In this document: piece by piece, positions 25,967-32,148 of the stretch | Numbering within the stretch: position 1 is the stretch's first letter | Layout: the number at the start of each line of letters is the position of its first letter | Assembly: GCA_035513135.1 (NCBI GenBank) | Contig: DATKCQ010000138.1 | Coordinates: 1-32,148 of the forward strand | Direction: 5' to 3' | DNA from: Thermohalobaculum sp035513135 | GTDB taxonomy: Bacteria; Pseudomonadota; Alphaproteobacteria; Rhodobacterales; Rhodobacteraceae | Length of the DNA stretch: 32,148 nucleotides | Made by a program: the position numbers and the translations under genes | The notes under the pieces: generated by a model | Database searches by the model: none | The model's input: the letters and a program-made list of their open reading frames with translations, nothing else | Told to the model about the DNA's origin: nothing

Positions 25967-27997
25967 GTGAACATCCAGCCGAGAATCCAGACCATGAATG
26001 CCGCCGACCCGCGCCGCTTCCGCATGGCGAACGCCATCCGTGTGCTGGCGATGGACGCGGTGGAACGCGCCCAGTCCGGACATCCCGGAATGCCGATGGG
26101 CATGGCCGACGTGGCGGCGGTGCTGTTCGACGGGCACCTGAAGTACGACGCCGCGGCGCCCGACTGGCCCGACCGCGACCGCTTCGTGCTGTCGAACGGG
26201 CACGGCTCGATGCTGCTCTACGCGGTGCTGCACCTGGCGGGCTACGCCGACATGACGCTCGACGAGCTGAAGAATTTCCGCCAGCTCGGCTCGCGCACGC
26301 CGGGGCACCCGGAATACGGTCACGCCAAGGGGATCGAGACGACCACCGGGCCGCTCGGCCAGGGGCTCGCCAACGCCGTGGGCATGGCGATCGCCGAGGA
26401 ATCCCTGCGCGCCCGGTTCGGCGCGAAGCTGGTGGACCACCGGACCTGGGTGATGTGCGGCGACGGCTGCCTCATGGAGGGCATCAGCCAGGAGGCCATC
26501 GCGCTGGCCGGGCGGCAGAAGCTCTCGCGGCTCACGGTGCTGTGGGACGACAACGGCATCTCGATCGACGGCGCGGTGTCGCTGGCCGACGCCACCGACC
26601 AGCTTAAGCGGTTCGAGGCCTCGGGCTGGGCGACGCGGGCCATCGACGGGCATGACGTGGCCGAGATCGAGGCGGCGCTGGCCTGGGCCGGCAAGTCGGA
26701 CCGGCCGGCACTGATCGCCTGCCGCACGCATATCGGCTTCGGCGCGCCGAGCAAGCAGGACAGCGAGAAGGCGCACGGCTCGCCGCTCGGCGAGGCCGAC
26801 ATCAAGGGCGCCCGCGCCGCCTATGGCTGGAGCCACGGGCCCTTCGAGATCCCCGCCAAGGTCCGCAGCGCCTGGCGCGAAGCCGGGGCGCGCGGTGCCG
26901 CCGGGCGGGCCGAGTGGGAGGCGCGGGTCGGCGCGCTCACCTCCGGCCGCCGCACCGAGCTCCAGCGCGTGCTCGCGGGCGATCCGCCGAAGAAGCTCGG
27001 CCCGGCCCTGCGCGCCCTGAAGAAGCAGGTCTCCGCCGAGCAGCCCAAGGTTGCCACCCGCAAGGCCTCGGAAATGGCGCTCGCGGTCATCAACCCGGTG
27101 ATGCGCGAGACCATCGGCGGCTCGGCCGACCTCACCGGCTCGAACAACACGCTGACGCCCGATCTTGGCGTCTTCGATACCGGCAACCGCAAGGGCCGCT
27201 ACATCCACTACGGCATCCGCGAGCACGCCATGGCCGCGGCGATGAACGGCATGGCGCTGCACGGCGGCGTGGTCCCCTATGGCGGCACCTTCCTGTGCTT
27301 CACCGACTACGCCCGGCCCGCCATCCGGCTTGCCGCGCTGATGGGCGTGCGGTCGATCTTCGTGATGACCCACGACTCCATCGGGCTCGGCGAGGACGGC
27401 CCGACCCACCAGCCGGTCGAGCACCTCGCCATGCTGCGCGCCACCCCCGGCTTGCTGGTTCTGCGCCCCGCCGACGCCGTGGAGACGGCGGAGGCGTGGG
27501 AGATCGCCCTGACCACGCGCGACCGCCCCAGCGTGCTGGCGCTGACCCGGCAGGGCCTGCCGACGGTGCGCACGAAGCACGGCAACCAGAACCTCACCGC
27601 GCGCGGCGCCTACGTGCTGGCCGAGGCCGAGCACAAGCGCCGCGCCATCCTGATGGCGTCGGGCTCGGAGGTCGCCATCGCGCTCGAGGCCAAGCGGCTG
27701 CTCGAGGCCAGGGGGCTGGGCGCGCGCGTGGTCTCGATGCCGTGCTGGGAGCTGTTCGCCGCGCAGGACGAGGCCTACCGCAGGCGCGTCCTACCCGCCG
27801 GCGCCGTGCGCATCGGCATCGAGGCGGCCGTCTCGCAGGGCTGGGAGCGCTGGCTGTGCGGCGAGCGCGGCTCCGAGCGCCGCGCCGCCTTCGTCGGCAT
27901 GTCGGGCTTCGGCGCCTCGGCCCCCGCGGCCGACCTCTACCGCCACTTCGGCATCACCGCGGAGGCCGTGGCCGAGAAGGCGCTGGCGCTGATGTGA
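25967..27997 (+). CDS. tkt: Transketolase
   Basis: This TPP enzyme has 676 residues and moves two-carbon units between sugar phosphates in the pentose phosphate or Calvin pathway. SGHPGMPMGMADV and NGHGSMLLYAVLH are the N-terminal phosphate/TPP contacts, MCGDGCLMEGISQEA is the Mg-TPP motif, and HYGIREHAMAAAMNG with DSIGLGEDGPTHQP belong to the pyrimidine domain. The start is a GTG (25967) with GGGGAG 4 nt upstream; an in-frame ATG at 25994 (MNAADPRRF) is the likely alternative and looks more like other family N termini. The next genes downstream are on the other strand. Confidence 0.96.
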   Translation: MNIQPRIQTMNAADPRRFRMANAIRVLAMDAVERAQSGHPGMPMGMADVAAVLFDGHLKYDAAAPDWPDRDRFVLSNGHGSMLLYAVLHLAGYADMTLDELKNFRQLGSRTPGHPEYGHAKGIETTTGPLGQGLANAVGMAIAEESLRARFGAKLVDHRTWVMCGDGCLMEGISQEAIALAGRQKLSRLTVLWDDNGISIDGAVSLADATDQLKRFEASGWATRAIDGHDVAEIEAALAWAGKSDRPALIACRTHIGFGAPSKQDSEKAHGSPLGEADIKGARAAYGWSHGPFEIPAKVRSAWREAGARGAAGRAEWEARVGALTSGRRTELQRVLAGDPPKKLGPALRALKKQVSAEQPKVATRKASEMALAVINPVMRETIGGSADLTGSNNTLTPDLGVFDTGNRKGRYIHYGIREHAMAAAMNGMALHGGVVPYGGTFLCFTDYARPAIRLAALMGVRSIFVMTHDSIGLGEDGPTHQPVEHLAMLRATPGLLVLRPADAVETAEAWEIALTTRDRPSVLALTRQGLPTVRTKHGNQNLTARGAYVLAEAEHKRRAILMASGSEVAIALEAKRLLEARGLGARVVSMPCWELFAAQDEAYRRRVLPAGAVRIGIEAAVSQGWERWLCGERGSERRAAFVGMSGFGASAPAADLYRHFGITAEAVAEKALALM

Positions 27998-28021
27998 GGC
28001 GTCGGGCGGCCCGCCGTGCCG

Positions 28022-29497
28022 TCACCGGCGCGACAGCGACCCGAGGATCCCGCGGATCAGCTCGCGCCCCAGGCGACTGCCGATCGAGCGAACGATGGAC
28101 TTGGTGAACGCCTCGCCGACGCCCTGCCGGCCGGAGCGGCGGCCCCCGGCCTCGCGCGCGGCCTGCTTTTCCGCCGCTTCCCGCGTTTCGACCTCGTGGC
28201 GCTGCGCCGCCAGTTCCGCGGCGCGGCGGGTCAGGATCTCGTGCGCCGACTCGCGGTCGATCTCCTTGTCGTAGAGCCCGGCGACCGGGCTGCGGCGCAT
28301 CACCTCGGCGCGCTCGGCCTCGGTGGCCGGCCCGATCCGCGACGAGGGCGGCCGGATCAGCGTGCGCTGGACTTCGCCCGGCACCCCCTTGGCGTCGAGC
28401 AGCGAGGTCAGCGCCTCGCCGACGCCGAGCTGGGTGATGACCGTCTCCGTGTCCAGCGCGGGGTTCTGGCGGAAAGTCGAGGCGGCGGTGCGGACCGCCC
28501 TGGCGTCGCGCGGCGTGAAGGCGCGCAGCGCGTGCTGCACGCGGTTGCCGAGCTGGCCGAGCACCGCCTCGGGCAGGTCCATCGGGTTCTGCGTCACGAA
28601 ATAGACGCCGACGCCCTTCGAGCGGATCAGGCGGACCACCTGCATGATCCGCTCGATCAGCGCCGGCGGCGCGTCGCTGAACAGCAGGTGCGCCTCGTCG
28701 AAGAAGAAGACGAGCTTCGGCTTCTCCGGGTCGCCGACCTCGGGCAGCTCCTCGAACAGCTCGGAGAGCAGCCACAGAAGCACCGTGCCATAGACCTTCG
28801 GCGCCTCGATCAGCCGGTCGGCGGCGAGGATGTTGACGAAGCCACGCCCCTCGTAGGTGGTGCGCATGAGGTCGGCGAGTTGCAGGGCCGGCTCGCCGAA
28901 GAAGCGATCGGCGCCCTGCGCCTTGAGCACCAGCAGCCGGCGCTGGATGGCACCGATGGAGGCGGCGGCGACGTTGCCGTACTGGCGCCCGATGGTCTCG
29001 GCGTTCTCGCCCAGATGGGTCAGCATCGAGCGCATGTCGTCGAGGTCGAGCAGCAGCAGCCCCTGCTCGTCCGCCACCTGGAAGGCGATGAAGATCACGC
29101 CCTCCTGGGTGTCGTTGAGCTCGAGCAGCCGGGCCAGCAGCAGCGGCCCCATCTCGGAGACGGTGGCGCGCACCGGGTGGCCCTTCTCGCCGAACACGTC
29201 CCAGAAGATCACCGGGGCGGGCCGGAAGTCGTAGCCCTCGAGCCCGATCTTCTCGGCCCGCCTGAGCAGGAAATCCCTGGGCTCGCCCGCCTGGCTCATG
29301 CCCGAGAGATCCCCCTTGACGTCGGCGAGAAAGACGGGGACGCCGCGCTCGGCAAAGCCCTCGGCCATGATCTGCAGCGTGACCGTCTTGCCGGTGCCGG
29401 TCGCGCCGGCGATCAGCCCGTGCCGGTTGGCGCGGGAGAGGTCGAGGTATTGCGGGACCGCGCCCGCACCCAGGAAAAGCCTGCTCGCATCATTCAT
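28022..29497 (-). CDS. HerA-like ATPase/helicase (DUF853 family)
   Basis: The protein has 491 residues. Walker A GATGTGKT is at 31-38 and Walker B KLVFFFDEAHLL at 261-272, with ADVKGDLSGM and YFVTQNPMDLPEAVLGQLGNRVQHALRAFTP in between and after, all typical of the YjgR/DUF853 group of FtsK-HerA ATPases. A basic tail after about residue 440 may contact nucleic acid or membrane. No NurA partner or defence genes lie nearby, so a repair or defence role cannot be claimed. It converges with tkt (24-bp gap). Confidence 0.92.
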   Translation of the reverse strand: MNDASRLFLGAGAVPQYLDLSRANRHGLIAGATGTGKTVTLQIMAEGFAERGVPVFLADVKGDLSGMSQAGEPRDFLLRRAEKIGLEGYDFRPAPVIFWDVFGEKGHPVRATVSEMGPLLLARLLELNDTQEGVIFIAFQVADEQGLLLLDLDDMRSMLTHLGENAETIGRQYGNVAAASIGAIQRRLLVLKAQGADRFFGEPALQLADLMRTTYEGRGFVNILAADRLIEAPKVYGTVLLWLLSELFEELPEVGDPEKPKLVFFFDEAHLLFSDAPPALIERIMQVVRLIRSKGVGVYFVTQNPMDLPEAVLGQLGNRVQHALRAFTPRDARAVRTAASTFRQNPALDTETVITQLGVGEALTSLLDAKGVPGEVQRTLIRPPSSRIGPATEAERAEVMRRSPVAGLYDKEIDRESAHEILTRRAAELAAQRHEVETREAAEKQAAREAGGRRSGRQGVGEAFTKSIVRSIGSRLGRELIRGILGSLSRR

Positions 29498-29623
29498 CGG
29501 CGCCTGTCCCGTTCATCGACGCTGTAGCTCCCGGCAGGGCTGGAAAGCCGCCCGCCGATAGACCGCGAAAGCCTCGCGGAATTCAACGCCTGAATGCAAT
29601 GCCCACCCGGGCTTTGGGAATTG

Positions 29624-30502
29624 TCAGGCGGACCTCGCCACGCCTCTGGCCTGGGGTCCCGGGAACGGCCCGAGATAGCTCGCCCGGCACTCGACCTGGA
29701 ACAGGTGATTGTAGAGCTGGGCCACCCACTGCTTGCCCTCGATGGTCTGCTCGAGATAGCGCAGCGCCGTGCCGATATAGGGCTGCACCTGGCTCCAGAA
29801 GAACTCGGGGTACTTCTCGACCAGGTCCATCGGCGTCTCGTAGCCTAGCTGGCGCGCCAGCCCGGTCTCGACGAACTCGTGGTAGAGCCCGTTGATCTTG
29901 CGGTGGTAGAAGGGGTCGCCCATCTGGCCGATCAGGTCGGCGGCGCGCACCAGCGCCGGCTCGCTGTCGGTCACCGCGAAGCGCGGATCCTGGGGCACGG
30001 GGAAGCGGGTGAACTCGATGGCGCGGGCGACGCGCTCCTCGTCGATGTATTCCGACGCCGCGAAGCGCTCGCGGGCGTAGATCATGGCGCGCTCCACGTG
30101 GTAGGGCGCGAGGAATGCGTCCGAGGCGCCGCGTGGCGGCGTGATCGTCTCGCCGGCCGCGTTGATCACCACCTCGCCCTCCCGGTCGCCCTTGCAGGCG
30201 CCGCGCACGTAGCCGATGTCGTGGATGAGCAGTGTTACCGTGTAATGCACCCAGTCCTCGGGCAGCAGCGCCTCGGAGATCAGCCTTCCGCGCATGATCT
30301 GCTGGCCGGCCAGCGTCACCATCATGGTGTGTTCGGCATCGTGGTAGAGCGCGTCCGAGTTGCCGATGCGCTCGAGCACCAGCCGCGCGCAGCCGCCGAT
30401 GAAGGCGGCGTATTCCATCCGGCGCTCGGAGAAGTGCTGGAGATAGAGGTCGGAGAGGTAGTCGGCAAAGGCCGACGCCACGACCGAAGTCGGATTGAAC
30501 AT
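29624..30502 (-). CDS. HD-domain metal-dependent hydrolase
   Basis: The 292-residue protein has an HD superfamily core: YHDAEHTMMVTLAG (H54, D55, H58), then LLIHDIGYVRGAC with the HD pair at 94-95, and later AYHVERAM-like PYHVERAMIYARE and RAADLIGQMGDP supplying further histidine and aspartate ligands. HD proteins are phosphohydrolases, often acting on nucleotides; the substrate here is not evident. The ATG at 30502 follows GGGAGGG by 6 nt, and the longer upstream frame is not supported. It is divergent from gap and 126 bp upstream of the HerA-like gene. Confidence 0.85.
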   Translation of the reverse strand: MFNPTSVVASAFADYLSDLYLQHFSERRMEYAAFIGGCARLVLERIGNSDALYHDAEHTMMVTLAGQQIMRGRLISEALLPEDWVHYTVTLLIHDIGYVRGACKGDREGEVVINAAGETITPPRGASDAFLAPYHVERAMIYARERFAASEYIDEERVARAIEFTRFPVPQDPRFAVTDSEPALVRAADLIGQMGDPFYHRKINGLYHEFVETGLARQLGYETPMDLVEKYPEFFWSQVQPYIGTALRYLEQTIEGKQWVAQLYNHLFQVECRASYLGPFPGPQARGVARSA

Positions 30503-30611
30503 GACCGCCCTCCCTGAGCGAACCGCTGCCAGCGTAATGCATCGGGGGCCGCCTTTCACCGGAATTCTCGCGGCGCGCGGCCGGCCGGAGAAACCCGGTT
30601 GTCCCTCCCGA

Positions 30612-30639
30612 TTGACCGGCATCCCCTGCCCTGTATAAG
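30612..30639 (+). promoter_or_regulatory. Promoter of gap(-pgk)
   Basis: TTGACC (30612-30617) and TATAAG (30634-30639) are 16 bp apart, close to sigma-70 consensus. The start should fall near 30646, about 56 bp before the gap ATG. Confidence 0.65.
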
Positions 30640-30655
30640 CCCGCCCCAGAGCATC

Positions 30656-30671
30656 GGGCGGGCGCCCGCCC
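30656..30671. promoter_or_regulatory. 16-bp perfect GC palindrome in the gap leader
   Basis: GGGCGGGCGCCCGCCC is its own reverse complement. It begins about 10 bp after the predicted gap transcript start and could be a protein operator. With no loop it would form a poor RNA hairpin. Confidence 0.5.
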
Positions 30672-30701
30672 GCCGCGGCGGCATCGAGAGGAGAGCATGA
30701 C

Positions 30702-31703
30702 ATGGCTGTGAAGGTCGCGATCAACGGCTTCGGGCGCATCGGGCGCAACATCCTGCGCGCGATCATCGAGACGGGCCGCACGGATATCGAGGTGGTGGCG
30801 ATCAACGACCTCGGCCCGGTCGAGACCAACGCCCACCTGCTGCGCTACGACTCGGTGCACGGGCGCTTCCCCGGCACGGTGACGGTCGAGGGCGACAGCA
30901 TCGACGCCGGCCGCGGCCCCATCCGCGTGACCGCGATCCGCAACCCCGGGGAGCTGCCCTGGGAGGGGGTCGACGTGGCGCTCGAGTGCACCGGCATCTT
31001 CGCCTCGAAGGAGAAGGCGGCGGCGCATCTGGAGAACGGCTCGCGGCGGGTGCTGATTTCGGCGCCGGCGGGCGGCGCCGACCGGACCGTGGTCTATGGC
31101 GTGAACCATCGCGCGCTGACCAGGGACGACAAGGTGGTCTCGAACGCCTCGTGCACCACCAACTGCCTCGCCCCGGTGGCCTATGTGCTCGACAGGGCGA
31201 TCGGCATCGACAAGGGCTTCATGACCACGATCCACAGCTACACCAGCGACCAGCCCACCCTCGACACGCTGCACAAGGACCTCTACCGCGGCCGCGCCGC
31301 GGCGATGTCGATGATCCCGACCTCGACCGGGGCGGCGCGTGCGGTGGGCCTCGTCCTGCCCGAGCTCGACGGGCGACTGGACGGCGTGGCGATCCGGGTG
31401 CCGACCCCGAACGTCTCGGTGGTCGACTTCAAGTTCCTGGCGAAGCGCGAGACCAGCCCCGAGGAAATCAACGACGCGATCCGCTCGGCGGCCGGGCAGG
31501 AGCTAAAGGGAATTCTCGGCTTTACCGACGAACCACTTGTTTCCATGGACTTCAACCACGACAGCCACTCCTCGGTGTTCCACATGGACCAGACCAGGGT
31601 AATGGACGGCACGTTCTGCCGCGTGCTCGCGTGGTACGACAACGAGTGGGGCTTCTCGAACCGCATGGCCGACGTCGCCGTGGCGATGGGGATGCTGGAC
31701 TGA
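30702..31703 (+). CDS. gap: Glyceraldehyde-3-phosphate dehydrogenase, type I
   Basis: The 333-residue enzyme has the catalytic cysteine C151 in SNASCTTNC and its partner H178 in TTIHSYTSDQ. The nucleotide site is INGFGRIGRN (7-16), and AIND (33-36) keeps the aspartate D36 that favours NAD. ASKEKAAAHL and WYDNEWGFSNRM are standard. The order gap-pgk, with pgk starting 22 bp downstream, indicates one operon for the triose phosphate steps of glycolysis, gluconeogenesis or the Calvin cycle. AGGAGAG precedes the ATG at 30702; the ATG six bases earlier is in the same frame but sits too close to that site. Confidence 0.97.
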   Translation: MAVKVAINGFGRIGRNILRAIIETGRTDIEVVAINDLGPVETNAHLLRYDSVHGRFPGTVTVEGDSIDAGRGPIRVTAIRNPGELPWEGVDVALECTGIFASKEKAAAHLENGSRRVLISAPAGGADRTVVYGVNHRALTRDDKVVSNASCTTNCLAPVAYVLDRAIGIDKGFMTTIHSYTSDQPTLDTLHKDLYRGRAAAMSMIPTSTGAARAVGLVLPELDGRLDGVAIRVPTPNVSVVDFKFLAKRETSPEEINDAIRSAAGQELKGILGFTDEPLVSMDFNHDSHSSVFHMDQTRVMDGTFCRVLAWYDNEWGFSNRMADVAVAMGMLD

Positions 31704-31725
31704 GCAGCGCCCCGGGGGAGCAGGA

Positions 31726-32148
31726 ATGACCTACCCCACCCTCGACGACCTCGATCTCGCGGGCAAGCGCGTGCTGGTGCGCGTCGACCTCAATGTGCCG
31801 GTGCGCGAGGGACGCGTGACCGACGACACGCGCCTGCGTGCCATCGTGCCGACCGTGCACGAGATCCTCGAGCGCGGCGGCCGGCCGGTCCTGCTCGCGC
31901 ATTTCGGCCGGCCCAAGGGCAGGCGCGTGCCGGAGATGTCGCTCGAGGTGGTGATGCCGGCGCTGCTGGACACGCTCGGCGTGCCGGTGCAATTCGCCTC
32001 CGACTGTATCGGCGAGGAAGCCGAGGCGGCGGCCGGCGCGCTGCCCCCGGGCGAGGTGCTGCTGCTCGAGAACACCCGCTTCCACCCGGGCGAGGAGGCC
32101 AATGACCCGGCCTTCGCCGAAGCCCTGGCGCGGCTCGGCGAGGTCTAC
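31726..32148 (+). CDS. pgk: Phosphoglycerate kinase, N-terminal part (runs off the window)
   Basis: The ATG at 31726, behind GGGGGAGCAGGA, opens a frame of 141 codons with no stop at the window end. The N-terminal domain signatures are plain: GKRVLVRVDLNVPV (phosphoglycerate-binding), TDDTRLRAIVPTV, VLLAHFGRPKG and LLLENTRFHPGEEANDP. The enzyme makes ATP from 1,3-bisphosphoglycerate, using the product of the upstream gap gene. About 140 of the usual 390-400 residues are present, so the nucleotide-binding half lies outside. Confidence 0.96.
   Translation, partial: MTYPTLDDLDLAGKRVLVRVDLNVPVREGRVTDDTRLRAIVPTVHEILERGGRPVLLAHFGRPKGRRVPEMSLEVVMPALLDTLGVPVQFASDCIGEEAEAAAGALPPGEVLLLENTRFHPGEEANDPAFAEALARLGEVY

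Noticed and set aside
25727..27634. 635-codon open frame antisense to tkt
   Set aside because: Shadow of tkt; no family resemblance and it starts and ends inside intergenic repeats.
28022..29497. HerA-NurA defence or repair system
   Set aside because: The ATPase is of the DUF853 type and no NurA, Sir2 or other defence partner is adjacent.

Overview
The window is about 32 kb of very GC-rich, densely coded chromosomal DNA from an alphaproteobacterium, most likely Rhodobacterales or a close relative. That placement is inferred from gene content and order. A 6S-like RNA lies between fau and zapA, a DUF4164 gene overlaps zapA, a tandem glycine riboswitch precedes a gcvT-gcvH-gcvP operon, and tamA and tamB overlap. 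No 16S rRNA or other direct taxonomic marker is present.

Layout. Positions 1-90 hold the tail of a HisA-like isomerase. A tRNA-Asn, an IclR-family regulator and a DUF2237 gene follow on the minus strand, then a SYLF-domain secreted protein on the plus strand. Next come rpe and a 3-hydroxyisobutyrate-dehydrogenase-like reductase (minus), a membrane-anchored penicillin-acylase-family hydrolase (plus), and the glycine cleavage operon gcvT-gcvH-gcvP (minus) with its promoter and riboswitch. A lone ParA-type ATPase and a xanthine phosphoribosyltransferase (plus) precede the tamA-tamB outer-membrane assembly pair (minus). A two-domain universal stress protein (minus) faces the wreck of an ftsH gene (plus). 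An SLC13-type transporter with RCK_C domains, a YmdB-like phosphoesterase, fau, a 6S RNA, zapA and DUF4164 follow on the minus strand. The last block is central carbon metabolism: tkt, gap and the start of pgk on the plus strand, with a HerA-like ATPase and an HD-domain protein on the minus strand between tkt and gap.

How the parts fit. rpe, tkt, gap and pgk belong to pentose phosphate, glycolytic or Calvin-type carbon flow. The gcv operon and fau both feed or tend the folate one-carbon pool, and the gcv operon appears to be controlled by glycine through tandem aptamers and a possible ribosome-binding-site hairpin. The zapA/6S RNA/fau segment is a conserved housekeeping neighbourhood.

Most of the window is ordinary core genome, and I found no convincing undescribed multi-gene system. 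The items most worth a second look are the ftsH remnant, which keeps both ends but has lost the whole ATPase and protease core; several short tandem-repeat tracts (10, 12 and 13 bp periods) confined to intergenic regions, one next to the 6S RNA promoter; an FNR/FixK-like site in front of the stress-protein gene; and hairpins or palindromes in the gcv and gap leaders. Many long open frames antisense to real genes were judged to be high-GC shadows.
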